From: JAIBJN01 sp963811635
GTDB taxonomy: Bacteria; Actinomycetota; Thermoleophilia; Gaiellales; Gaiellaceae
Assembly: GCA_963811635.1 (NCBI GenBank)
Contig: CAWESB010000005.1
Coordinates: 94,702 to 158,701 of the forward strand
Direction of reading: 5' to 3'
DNA: 64,000 bases
Shown: positions 37,573 to 45,962 of the stretch, one piece after another
Layout of the letters: each line of letters begins with the position of its first letter
How positions within the stretch are numbered: position 1 is the first letter of the stretch
The notes under the pieces: generated by a model
Database searches by the model: none
Seen by the model: only the letters and a program-made list of their open reading frames with translations
What the model was told of the DNA's origin: nothing
Made by a program: the position numbers and the translations under genes

Positions 37573-38994
37573 ATGAGCCGGGAGATCCTGGAAGCGGTCA
37601 GGGAGATCGAGAAGGAGAAGGGCATCGAGGACGAGACGCTCGTCCGCGCGCTCGAGGACGCCCTCCTCGCTGCCTACAAGAAGACGCCCGGCGCGGCACG
37701 GCACGCGCAGGTGGAGCTCGACCGCGTGAGCGGCGACTTCCGCGTCTGGTCGATCGAGCTGCCGCCGGACGTCGAGGAGCGCCTGCTCGACGAGGCACGC
37801 GAGCGCGCGATCACGGAGCTGGAAGAGGCCGAGGCGGAGAACGGCGAGCGCTCGCATACGCTCATCTCCGACGACGACCTGACGATCGACTGGTCCGAGG
37901 TCTCGCCGGAGCTCGTCCAGCGCACCGACGTCACCCCGGAGAACTTCGGCCGCATCGCGGCGCAGACGGCGAAGCAGGTCATCCTGCAGCGGATCCGCGA
38001 GGCGGAGCGCGAGATGATGTACGACGAGTATGTCGATCGCGTGAGCGAGGTCGTCACCGGCATCGTCCAGCAGGCCGGCGACCGCAACAACGTCCTCGTC
38101 GACCTCGGCAAGGTCGAGGCGCTCCTGCCGCGCTCCGAGCAGGTCGACGGCGAGCGCTACGAGCAGGGGAGCCGCATCAAGGCGGTCATCACCGAGGTCC
38201 GCTCCGGGACGAAGGGCCCGCAGGTGATCCTGTCCCGGCGCGATCCGGAGCTGATCAAGACGCTCTTCGAGCTCGAGGTGCCCGAGATCGCCGACGGCCT
38301 CGTCGAGATCCGCGGCGTCGCCCGCGAGCCGGGCTACCGCTCGAAGATCGCCGTCGAGTCGCACGTCCAGGGCGTCGACCCGGTCGGCGCCTGCGTCGGC
38401 CCGCGCGGCTCGCGCGTCCGCATGGTCGTGTCGGAGCTCCGCGGCGAGAAGATCGACATCATCCCGTGGAACCCGGAGCCCGCGCGCTTCGTCGCGAAGG
38501 CGCTGTCGCCGGCGCGCGTGCGCGAGGTGCTCGTCGACGACGAGACGATGGAGGCGACCGTGGTCGTCCCCGACGACCAGCTCTCGCTCGCGATCGGCAA
38601 GGAGGGCCTGAACGCCCGCCTCGCCGCACGCCTGACCGGCTGGAAGGTCGACATCGTCTCCGAGAGCGAGTTCGCCAGGAGCGAGGCCGAGGCCGCCTTC
38701 GGCGGCGGCGTCGACGAGGAGTTCACCGGCCGGTGCGCGGCCATCCTGTCCAACGGCAAGCGCTGCCCGAACACCTCCGTCCCCGGCTCGCGCTACTGCG
38801 GGATCCCCGCGCACCGCGAGCTGGCGGCCCGCGAGGAGGCCGGCGAGCAGCTCGCTCCCTCCGAGGCCGTCCCCGTGGGCGGGTTCGAGGAGGAGGCCGG
38901 CGAGGCCGAGACTGAGGCCGCCGCCGAGGAGACCGAGGGCGAGGCCGTGGAGGCCGCCGCCGGGGCCGAGGAGGAAGAGCAGCCTGCGTCGTGA
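37573..38994 (+). CDS. nusA: Transcription factor NusA with zinc-knuckle-like tail
   Basis: This 473-aa NusA has an N-terminal RNA polymerase-binding domain (1-125), an S1 domain (about 135-200) and two KH domains (about 200-350; CVGPRGSRVRMVVSEL and AIGKEGLNARLAARLTGW). It controls pausing, termination and antitermination. After the KH domains comes an added motif, CAAILSNGKRC then CPNTSVPGSRYCGIPAH. Its Cys/Cys/Cys/His spacing resembles the DUF5763 zinc knuckle. The last 45 residues are a Glu/Ala-rich acidic tail. GTGA overlap joins it to rnpM. Confidence 0.95.
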   Translation: MSREILEAVREIEKEKGIEDETLVRALEDALLAAYKKTPGAARHAQVELDRVSGDFRVWSIELPPDVEERLLDEARERAITELEEAEAENGERSHTLISDDDLTIDWSEVSPELVQRTDVTPENFGRIAAQTAKQVILQRIREAEREMMYDEYVDRVSEVVTGIVQQAGDRNNVLVDLGKVEALLPRSEQVDGERYEQGSRIKAVITEVRSGTKGPQVILSRRDPELIKTLFELEVPEIADGLVEIRGVAREPGYRSKIAVESHVQGVDPVGACVGPRGSRVRMVVSELRGEKIDIIPWNPEPARFVAKALSPARVREVLVDDETMEATVVVPDDQLSLAIGKEGLNARLAARLTGWKVDIVSESEFARSEAEAAFGGGVDEEFTGRCAAILSNGKRCPNTSVPGSRYCGIPAHRELAAREEAGEQLAPSEAVPVGGFEEEAGEAETEAAAEETEGEAVEAAAGAEEEEQPAS

Positions 38995-39239
38995 GCGATC
39001 CCGAGAGAACGTGCGTCGGCTGCGGGCGCAAGGCGCCGCAGCGGGAGCTCGTGCGCTTCGTCGCACCGACTGGGGTGCTCGAGGTGGACGCCCAGCGCCG
39101 GCTCCCGGGGCGGGGGGCCTACACTTGCAGGCGTCCCTCCTGCTTCGAAAAGGCGGAGTCCCGGCGGGCGTTCGCACGCACGCTGCGGCGAACCGTCACC
39201 ATCCCGTCGGGTTTGAAAGCGTCTATAGGAGAGGAATAG
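38991..39239 (+). CDS. rnpM: YlxR/RnpM RNA-binding protein (DUF448)
   Basis: This 82-aa protein has the RTCVGCGRKAPQRELVRFV signature and the GRGAYTCRRPSC motif of YlxR. Recent work links YlxR (RnpM) to modulation of RNase P. It always lies between nusA and infB. GTG at 38991 overlaps the nusA stop by 4 nt. Confidence 0.92.
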   Translation: MSDPERTCVGCGRKAPQRELVRFVAPTGVLEVDAQRRLPGRGAYTCRRPSCFEKAESRRAFARTLRRTVTIPSGLKASIGEE

Positions 39240-39248
39240 GCTCGAACC

Positions 39249-41237
39249 GTGTCTGATCGTCAGAGACCGTTGAGACCGCGCGGCGGCGCGCCGGGAGGGC
39301 GTCGCAAGCGCCGCGTGGTCATCGACACGCAGGCTGCACGCCCGCGTCCCGACCGCCCGCAGCGCGACGGCCAGAAGACCGAGCGGCCGCCGCAGCAGCA
39401 GCAGGCGCCGGCGCAGCAGACGGGGCCGGTCAAGGTCAACTCGGGCGCGACCGTCAAGGAGCTGTCGGCGGCGCTCGGCGTCTCCGTGCCCGAGATCATC
39501 AAGATCATGATGGGCGCCGGGGAAATGGTCACCATCACCCAGACCCTCTCGGACGAGGCGATCGAGCTGATCGCGACCGAGGCCAAGAGGGAAGTCGAGA
39601 TCAAGCACGCCGACGAGGAGGAGCTCGAGCCGGAGACCTACGAGGACGACCCCGCCGATCTGACGGCGCGGCCCCCGGTCGTGACGATCATGGGTCACGT
39701 CGACCACGGGAAGACGACGCTGCTGGACGCGGTCCGCGAGAGCGCGGTCGTCGAGACCGAGGCCGGCGGGATCACCCAGCACATCGGCGCCTACCAGGTC
39801 GATCACGGCGGCAGGCGAATCACCTTCCTCGACACACCCGGCCACGAAGCGTTCACCGCCCTGCGCGCCCGCGGGGCCAAGGTCACGGATATCGCCGTGC
39901 TGGTCGTGGCCGCCGACGACGGGGTCATGCCGCAGACCGTGGAGTCGATCAACCACGCCCGCGCGGCCGAGGTGCCGGTGCTCGTCGCGGTCAACAAGAT
40001 CGACAAGCCCGAGGCGAACCCGCAGAAGGTGCGCCAGGAGCTGGTGAACCACGGCCTCCAGCCGGAGGAGTGGGGCGGGACGACGCAGTTCGCCGACGTC
40101 TCGGCGAAGAGCGGGGAGGGCATCGACGACATGCTCGAGAAGATTCTCCTCGTCGCGGACGCCGAGCTCGAGCTCGACGCGAACGCGAAGGCGGAGGCCT
40201 CCGGGCCGATCATCGAAAGCCGCCTCGACATCGGCCGCGGCCCCGTGGCGACGATGCTCGTCTCGCGCGGCACGCTCCGCGTCGGCGACGCCATCGTCGC
40301 CGGCGACGCGTGGGGCAAGGTGCGCGCGCTGCTCGACTTCCGCGGCGAGAAGGTCAAGGAGGCGACGCCGGGCACCCCGGTCGAGATCCTCGGCTTCGAC
40401 AAGCCGCCGGCGGCCGGCGAGCACGCGCGCGTCGTCGAGAACGAGCGCCAGGCCCGGCACCTCGCGCAGCTGCGCGGCCAGCGTGTCCGTGCCGAGCAGC
40501 TCGCCCGGAGCGCGAAGAAGGGCGTCTCGCTGGAGGAGCTGTTCACGCAGATGGAGGAGGGCGCGCTCCGCGAGCTCAACATCATCGTCAAGGCGGATGT
40601 GCAGGGCTCGATCGAAGCCGTCGCCGGCGAGCTCGCGAAGATCGACCACCCCGAGGTCGGCGTCAACGTCATCCACACGGGCATCGGCGCCATCACCGAG
40701 GGCGACGTCATGCTCGCCTCCGCCTCGAACGCGGTCGTCGTCGGCTTCAACGTGCGCCCGAACGCCGAGGCCCGCTCCCTCGCCGAGCGCGAGGGCGTCG
40801 ATCTGCGGACGTACCGGGTCATCTACCAGCTCACCGACGACATCCGCCAGGCGCTCGTCGGCATGCTCGCCCCCGAGACGCACGAGGACATCCTCGGCGA
40901 GGCCGAGGTGCGGGCGCTCTTCCGCGCCTCGCGGCTCGGTGTCATCGCGGGCTGCTACGTCACCAGCGGCGTCATCCGCCGTAACGCGCAGGTGCGGGTC
41001 GTCCGCGAGGGCACCGTGATCTACGAGACGACCATCTCCGGCCTCAAGCGCTTCAAGGACGACGTGCGGGAGGTGCAGGACGGCTTCGAGTGCGGCATCC
41101 TGCTCGACGGCTTCAACGACGTGAAGGAAGGCGACGTCCTCGAGGCCTACGAGACGCGGGAGATCGAGCGCACGGACCTCTCGGTCGCCGGGAACGGCGG
41201 CGCCCCGGACGAGCCGGAGGCGGACGAGACCGAGTAG
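39249..41237 (+). CDS. infB: Translation initiation factor IF-2 (short N-terminus)
   Basis: This 662-aa GTPase places initiator tRNA on the ribosome. G motifs are GHVDHGKTTL (about 148), DTPGHEAF and NKID. Domains II-IV follow to the C-terminal fMet-tRNA-binding domain. The N-terminal region is only about 135 residues, with a basic/Gln-rich stretch and one IF2-N fold (TVKELSAALGVSVPEIIKIM). Many actinobacterial IF-2 proteins carry several hundred extra residues here. Confidence 0.96.
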   Translation: MSDRQRPLRPRGGAPGGRRKRRVVIDTQAARPRPDRPQRDGQKTERPPQQQQAPAQQTGPVKVNSGATVKELSAALGVSVPEIIKIMMGAGEMVTITQTLSDEAIELIATEAKREVEIKHADEEELEPETYEDDPADLTARPPVVTIMGHVDHGKTTLLDAVRESAVVETEAGGITQHIGAYQVDHGGRRITFLDTPGHEAFTALRARGAKVTDIAVLVVAADDGVMPQTVESINHARAAEVPVLVAVNKIDKPEANPQKVRQELVNHGLQPEEWGGTTQFADVSAKSGEGIDDMLEKILLVADAELELDANAKAEASGPIIESRLDIGRGPVATMLVSRGTLRVGDAIVAGDAWGKVRALLDFRGEKVKEATPGTPVEILGFDKPPAAGEHARVVENERQARHLAQLRGQRVRAEQLARSAKKGVSLEELFTQMEEGALRELNIIVKADVQGSIEAVAGELAKIDHPEVGVNVIHTGIGAITEGDVMLASASNAVVVGFNVRPNAEARSLAEREGVDLRTYRVIYQLTDDIRQALVGMLAPETHEDILGEAEVRALFRASRLGVIAGCYVTSGVIRRNAQVRVVREGTVIYETTISGLKRFKDDVREVQDGFECGILLDGFNDVKEGDVLEAYETREIERTDLSVAGNGGAPDEPEADETE

Positions 41238-41401
41238 GAACTCGAGGCGAAATGACGCTTCGCCATCGCGGTGTCCTGGGTGTGTGCGATGCAAGGACGC
41301 AGGGCGTGTCCGTAGCCGGAGGCTACGGGCGCTCCCGAGGACGCGGCAGCGCGCCGCCCAGGGCGGCGCGAGGGCACAAGGCTTTGTTTCGTTTCGAGTT
41401 C
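41238..41401. repeat. 164-bp multi-hairpin element bounded by 15-bp inverted repeats
   Basis: GAACTCGAGGCGAAA (41238-41252) and TTTCGTTTCGAGTTC (41387-41401) are inverted repeats matching at 13 of 15 bases. Inside are three hairpins: GGCGAA/TTCGCC (41246-41264), CCGTAGCC-GGA-GGCTACGG (41310-41328) and a 9-10-bp GCGCCGCCC/GGGCGGCGC stem (41351-41369). No reading frame is conserved. It fills the infB-ylxP gap and could be a MITE-like mobile repeat or a structured RNA. Confidence 0.65.
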
Positions 41402-41413
41402 AAGTAGGAGTCC

Positions 41414-41713
41414 ATGGGCTCCGGCTACATCGGGATCCTGTCCGCCGAGCTGCGCTTCCCGGACAACCACTCGCTCAAGGGGAAGCGGAAGGAGCTGCTG
41501 TCCGTGAAGGCGCAGCTCCAGCGGCGCTTCGGCGCGTCCGTGGCGGAGGTCGACCACCACGACGTGTGGCAGCGCGCACAGCTGACCCTCGCCTGCGTCG
41601 CGCGCGGCCACAACGAGCTCGTCGGGCTTCTCGACGGGGCCGAGCGCTTCCTCGCCGCGCAGGCCTTCGAGCTGAGCCGGGTCGAGCGCGAGGTGGTGAC
41701 CCTGGATGAGTGA
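41414..41713 (+). CDS. YlxP-like protein (DUF503)
   Basis: This 99-aa protein with NHSLKGKRKELLSVKAQLQR and the strand-rich C-terminus is the DUF503 family found between infB and rbfA in many Gram-positives. Its function in ribosome assembly is suspected only. ATG at 41414 follows AGGAG. The 3' end overlaps rbfA by 8 nt. Confidence 0.9.
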   Translation: MGSGYIGILSAELRFPDNHSLKGKRKELLSVKAQLQRRFGASVAEVDHHDVWQRAQLTLACVARGHNELVGLLDGAERFLAAQAFELSRVEREVVTLDE

Positions 41714-42062
41714 GCGCATGCGGCGCGTGAACGAGGCGCTCCGCGAGGTGCTCTCCGAGGAGATCGCGGCGCTGAAGGACCCGCGCATCGGCTTCGTGAC
41801 CATCACCGGGGTGAAGACGAGCCGCGACCTCCGGCAGGCGACCGTCTTCGTGAGCGTCCTCGGCTCCAAGCGCAAGCGGACGGCCACGCTCGAGGGCCTC
41901 GGTTCCTCCCACGGCGTGCTCCAGGCGGCGGTCAACCGCGAGCTCCACCTGAAGCGAACGCCCCAGCTGAGCTTTGAGTACGATCCGACGGTGGAGGAAG
42001 GGGTGCGGCTAACCAAGCTCATCGATGAGCTTGCCCCAGACGCAAACGCAGACGAAAGCTGA
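41706..42062 (+). CDS. rbfA: Ribosome-binding factor A
   Basis: This 118-aa KH-fold factor is for late 30S maturation and cold adaptation. Signature: RMRRVNEALREVLSEEIAAL and DPRIGFVTIT, then a strand/helix end with LDE-like residues. It overlaps ylxP at the start and nrnA at the end. Confidence 0.94.
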   Translation: MSERMRRVNEALREVLSEEIAALKDPRIGFVTITGVKTSRDLRQATVFVSVLGSKRKRTATLEGLGSSHGVLQAAVNRELHLKRTPQLSFEYDPTVEEGVRLTKLIDELAPDANADES

Positions 42063-43044
42063 CTTCGCAGCGGTCGCAGAGGCGATCCGGTCGAACGACC
42101 GGTTCCTGATCACGACCCACGAGAACCCCGACGGCGATGCGCTCGGCTCCATCCTCGCGATGCAGCTCGCCCTCGGTCAGCTCGGCAAGGACGGCGTGCT
42201 CTACCTGGCGGGAGTCGTCCCGCTGCCGACCGAGTACGCCTTCATGTCGCTCGACGGCCGCCTCAGCCGCACGCCGCCCGACGACGCCTCGGAGCGCGTC
42301 GTCCTCGCGCTCGACTGCGCGAACGTCCGCCGCCTCGGCCCCGACCCGGCACTCGTCGAGAACGCGCCGCTCGTGGTCGACATCGACCACCACCACGACA
42401 ACTCCCGCTTCGGGAACGTCAACCTGATCGTCTCGGACGCGTCCTCGACGGGGGAGATCCTCTACGACCTCTTCCAGGAGCTCGGCGTCGAGCTCACGCC
42501 CGAGATCGCCGAGGCGCTCTACATCGCCCTCGTCACCGACACGGGGCGCTTCCAGTACGCGAACACCACCCCCAAGTCCCTGCGGATGGCGGCCGCCCTC
42601 GTCGAGGCCGGCGCCAACGTCCACCGGGTCTTCCAGGACGTCTACGAGAACGTCGCCTTCGCGAAGCTGAAGCTGCTCGCGCGCGCGCTCGACAAGGCGA
42701 AGGTCTACGAGGGCGGCCGGGTCATCGTCGCCGACCTCGAGCGGAGCGACTTCGCGGCCGCCGGGGCGGAGGAGCCGTTCGCCGAGGGCATCATCGACTT
42801 CCTGCGCGCGGTCGAGGGCGCCGAGATCGTCGCCCTCATCCGCGAGCCGCCGACGCAGAACGGCCCCACGCGGCGCGTCAGCCTGCGCACCCGCGCGGAG
42901 GGCCTCGACGTCTCCGCCATCGCCCGCAAGAGCGGCGGCGGCGGCCACCGTCAGGCCGCCGGTTTCTCGAGCGAGTCCTCGACAGAGGAGATCGTCGACT
43001 TCATCCGCCGCGAGTTCCTCGAGCAGTCTCCCAACCCGAGCTGA
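42025..43044 (+). CDS. nrnA: DHH phosphoesterase (NrnA-type nanoRNase/pAp phosphatase)
   Basis: This 339-aa enzyme degrades 2-5 nt RNA and pAp. DHH-domain metal motifs are HENPDGDALGS (about 32), LDCAN and VDIDHHHDN; the DHHA1 end has GGGGHRQAAGF. ATG at 42025 lies 38 nt inside rbfA; TTG at 42031 is a close alternative. The rbfA-nrnA-truB order is conserved. Confidence 0.92.
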   Translation: MSLPQTQTQTKADFAAVAEAIRSNDRFLITTHENPDGDALGSILAMQLALGQLGKDGVLYLAGVVPLPTEYAFMSLDGRLSRTPPDDASERVVLALDCANVRRLGPDPALVENAPLVVDIDHHHDNSRFGNVNLIVSDASSTGEILYDLFQELGVELTPEIAEALYIALVTDTGRFQYANTTPKSLRMAAALVEAGANVHRVFQDVYENVAFAKLKLLARALDKAKVYEGGRVIVADLERSDFAAAGAEEPFAEGIIDFLRAVEGAEIVALIREPPTQNGPTRRVSLRTRAEGLDVSAIARKSGGGGHRQAAGFSSESSTEEIVDFIRREFLEQSPNPS

Positions 43045-43058
43045 CAACGGCCGGCGCC

Positions 43059-43064
43059 TAGACT
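43059..43064 (+). promoter_or_regulatory. -10 box (TAGACT) of leaderless truB
   Basis: TAGACT ends 8 nt before the GTG at 43073 in the 28-nt gap after nrnA, with no ribosome site. It is the same hexamer as at rnz. Confidence 0.45.
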
Positions 43065-43072
43065 GGCGCCCT

Positions 43073-43870
43073 GTGGGGGCGCAGACGACATCGGGCCTCG
43101 TTCTGGTCGACAAGCCGGCAGGGCCGTCCTCGTTCGCGATCGTCGCCGACCTGCGCCGACGCTACGGGGCGAAGGCAGGGCACGCGGGCACCCTCGACCC
43201 GCTCGCGACCGGGCTCCTGCTCGTCCTCCTCGGGCGCGGCACCCGGCTCGCGCGCTACCTCGTCGGCCTGGACAAGCGCTACCGCACCGAGATCCGCCTC
43301 GGGCTGCGCACGTCGACCGGCGACGGTGAGGGCGAGGTCATCGAGGAGACGCCGATCGCGAGCGAAGCCGAGATCGCCGCGCTCGAAGGCGACGTGGAGC
43401 TGCCGGTGCCCGCGGCCTCCGCCGTCAAGATCGGCGGCGAGCGCGCCTACAAGCTCCACCGGCAGGGAATCGCGGTGGAGATGCCGCTGCGCGGCTCGAC
43501 CATCCATGCGCTGCGGGTCGTCCGCTACGAGCCACCGCTGGCCGAGGTCGACCTCCACGTCTCCAGCGGGACGTACGTGCGGGCGATCGCGGACGCGCTC
43601 GGCGGGCACTGCCGCTGGCTCCGGCGCACGGCCGTGGGCCCGTTCCGGGTGGAGGAAGCCGAGCCGGAGCGCGTGCTGCCGCTTCTCGCCGCGCTCGTCC
43701 ACCTGCCCGAGCGGCGCCTCGACGACGAGGAGCTCCGCCTCGTCCGCGACGGGCGGGCGATCCCGGGACCGGGGGAGGGCGCGACCGCCCTCTGGGCCGG
43801 CGAGGGCGAGCTGGTCGCGGTGGGACAGGCAGACGGCGGCACGATCAGGCCCGAGACCGTCGTCGGATGA
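43073..43870 (+). CDS. truB: tRNA pseudouridine(55) synthase
   Basis: This 265-aa TruB makes the universal psi55 in the tRNA T loop. The catalytic Asp is in GHAGTLDPLATG (about 37-48); KRYRTEIRLGLRTSTGD and VSSGTYVRAIADALG are family blocks. The C-terminus has a short PUA-like end. ATGA joins it to the MFS gene. Confidence 0.95.
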   Translation: MGAQTTSGLVLVDKPAGPSSFAIVADLRRRYGAKAGHAGTLDPLATGLLLVLLGRGTRLARYLVGLDKRYRTEIRLGLRTSTGDGEGEVIEETPIASEAEIAALEGDVELPVPAASAVKIGGERAYKLHRQGIAVEMPLRGSTIHALRVVRYEPPLAEVDLHVSSGTYVRAIADALGGHCRWLRRTAVGPFRVEEAEPERVLPLLAALVHLPERRLDDEELRLVRDGRAIPGPGEGATALWAGEGELVAVGQADGGTIRPETVVG

Positions 43871-45102
43871 CGCTCCTGCGGGAGCGCGAGTTTCGCAACT
43901 TCTGGCTCGCCCAGTCGATCTCCCTCCTCGGCGACCAGGTCGCCGTGCTCGCGCTGCCACTGGTCGCCGTCCTCGTCCTGGACGCCGGGCCCGGGCAGAT
44001 GGGGCTCCTGGGCGCGGCCGCGCTCTTCCCGCACCTGCTCTTCTCGCTGCCGGCCGGCGTCTGGCTCGACCGGGTCGCGAGCCGACGCCGGGTCATGATG
44101 GCGGCCGACCTGGGGCGGGCGGCGCTCGCCGCCACGATTCCGCTCGCCTACGCGCTGGATGCGCTCACGCTCGTGCAGCTCTATGCGGTCGCCTTTCTCT
44201 CGGGGTCGCTCGCCGTGCTCTTCGACCTCTCGTATCCGACGCTGTTCGTCTCGCTGGCCCCGCGCGAGCGCTACCTGGAGGGAAACTCGCTCATCCACGG
44301 GAGCCGCTCCGTCTCCACCGTCGCGGGCCCCTCGCTCGGCGGCCTACTCGTGCAGGCTTTCAGCGCTCCATTCGCCCTCCTGGCCGACGCGGCCTCGTTT
44401 CTCCTCTCGGCGCTCTTCCTCGGCCGCGTGCGCGCCGAGGAGGCACCGATCGAGCATCAGGGCGAGCGTGGCCTGCGCGACCGTGTGTCCGTCGGGCTCC
44501 GCTTCATCAGCGGAAACCCGATCTTCCGGACGACGCTCGCGGCGGTGGCGACGCTGAACTTCTTCAACTATGCCTTCGGGGCGCTTTTCGTCCTCTACGC
44601 GACCAGGACGCTCGGCGTCTCCGCCGGGACGCTGGGGCTCGTCCTGGGGATCGGGGCGCTCGGGGCGGTCCTCGGGGCGGTCGTCGCCGGGCGCGTGGGC
44701 CGCGCCGTCGGCCTTGGTCGCGCCTTCGTCTTCGGCTGCGTGCTCTTCACGGCGCCGCTGGCACTCGTCCCGCTGGCCGAGGGCCCGCGGTGGCTCGTGC
44801 TCGGCATGCTCCTCGCCGCCGAGTTCCTCTCGGGCCTGGGCGTCATGATTCTCGACATCAACGTCGGCTCGATCATGTTCGCGCTCACCCCCGACCGCCT
44901 TCGGTCGCGCGCGACCGGGGCGTTCAACTTCGTCAACTGGGGCATCCGTCCGCTCGGCGCGCTGGCCGGAGGGGCGCTCGGCGCCGTGATCGGCGTACGC
45001 CCGACGCTCTGGGTCGGCGTGCTCGGGGCGCTGGCGAGCGTGCTCTGGCTGCTGGGGTCCCCGGTGGCGGGGCTGCGCGAGCTGCCGGAGGAGGCCGCGT
45101 GA
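43867..45102 (+). CDS. MFS efflux transporter inserted between truB and ribF
   Basis: This 411-aa transporter has twelve predicted helices of the DHA3/enterobactin-exporter-like MFS group. It starts with LREREFRNFWLAQSISLLGD and has the loop motif AGVWLDRVASRRRVMMAAD. The substrate is unknown; such proteins often export drugs or siderophores. truB and ribF are usually adjacent, so this is a lineage-specific insertion, fully coupled by ATGA and GTGA overlaps on each side. Confidence 0.9.
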   Translation: MTLLREREFRNFWLAQSISLLGDQVAVLALPLVAVLVLDAGPGQMGLLGAAALFPHLLFSLPAGVWLDRVASRRRVMMAADLGRAALAATIPLAYALDALTLVQLYAVAFLSGSLAVLFDLSYPTLFVSLAPRERYLEGNSLIHGSRSVSTVAGPSLGGLLVQAFSAPFALLADAASFLLSALFLGRVRAEEAPIEHQGERGLRDRVSVGLRFISGNPIFRTTLAAVATLNFFNYAFGALFVLYATRTLGVSAGTLGLVLGIGALGAVLGAVVAGRVGRAVGLGRAFVFGCVLFTAPLALVPLAEGPRWLVLGMLLAAEFLSGLGVMILDINVGSIMFALTPDRLRSRATGAFNFVNWGIRPLGALAGGALGAVIGVRPTLWVGVLGALASVLWLLGSPVAGLRELPEEAA

Positions 45103-45962
45103 TCGTCGCCCGCTCTCCCGCCGAGCTCGAGCCCGCGGAGCGGGCGGTCGCGCTGGGCACGTTCGACGGCGTCCATCGGGGGCACCGGGCCGTGATCGAC
45201 GAAGCGAAGGCCACGGGCCTGCGCTCCACCGTCCTGACCTTCCACCCGCACCCGCGCCTCGTCCTCGGGTACGAGGTACAGCTGCTGACGACCTTCGAGC
45301 GCCGGCTCGAGCTGATCGAGGAGGCCGGGCCCGACGAGATCCTCGTCGTCGAGTTCACGCAGGAGCTTTCGTGCCGCGAGCCCGAGGAGTTCGTCGCCGA
45401 GTACCTCACCGCGATCGGGGCGACCACCGTCGTGGCGGGGGAGGACTTCCGCTTCGGAGCAGGCCGGCGAGGTGACGTCGGCCTCCTCCGCGCCCTGGGC
45501 CTGGACGTCCGCCCGGTGCCCCTGCTCGAGGGAGTCTCCTCGAGCCGGATCCGCGAGCTCGTGCGCGAGGGCGACCTTCGCACCGCCGCCGGGCTCCTCG
45601 GCCGTCCGTTCGAGCTGGAGGGCGAGGTCGTGTACGGCGACCAGCGCGGCGGCACGCTCGGCTTCCCGACCGCGAACCTCTCGCCTGACGCCCACCTGCT
45701 CGTCCCCGCCTACGGGATCTACGTCGGCGAGGCCCTGGCACACCGCGTGGCCGCCTCCATCGGCGTCAACCCACATTACGGAGGCAGCGAGCGCCGGATC
45801 GAGGCCTTCCTGCTCGACTTCGAGGGCGATCTCTACGGCACGCGCTTGCGGCTCGAGCTCTGGGAGAAGCTGCGCGAGGAGCGGGCCTTCGAGAGCGAGC
45901 AGGACCTTGTCGACCAAATCGCCGTCGACGTCGAAGCCGCGCGCGCCGCCGAGCGGCCCTAG
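45099..45962 (+). CDS. ribF: Bifunctional riboflavin kinase/FAD synthetase
   Basis: This 287-aa enzyme makes FMN and then FAD. N-terminal adenylyltransferase: GTFDGVHRGHRAVID (about 18-32) and SSSRIREL. C-terminal kinase: GTLGFPTANLSPD and NPHYGG. GTG at 45099 overlaps the MFS stop. Its TAG shares CTAG with the convergent ggt stop. No FMN riboswitch is seen. Confidence 0.95.
   Translation: MIVARSPAELEPAERAVALGTFDGVHRGHRAVIDEAKATGLRSTVLTFHPHPRLVLGYEVQLLTTFERRLELIEEAGPDEILVVEFTQELSCREPEEFVAEYLTAIGATTVVAGEDFRFGAGRRGDVGLLRALGLDVRPVPLLEGVSSSRIRELVREGDLRTAAGLLGRPFELEGEVVYGDQRGGTLGFPTANLSPDAHLLVPAYGIYVGEALAHRVAASIGVNPHYGGSERRIEAFLLDFEGDLYGTRLRLELWEKLREERAFESEQDLVDQIAVDVEAARAAERP

Noticed and set aside
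38793..41294. An 833-codon minus-strand frame opposite infB
   Set aside because: IF-2 motifs are all on the plus strand; the antisense sequence is Arg/Leu/Asp-rich without recognisable domains.
41300..41370. Stacked hairpins as a possible tRNA
   Set aside because: The stems do not give a 7-bp acceptor, a TTC-loop or an anticodon arm; a repeat or structured element fits better.
45060..45099. FMN riboswitch before ribF
   Set aside because: ribF overlaps the MFS gene and there is no leader for an aptamer.
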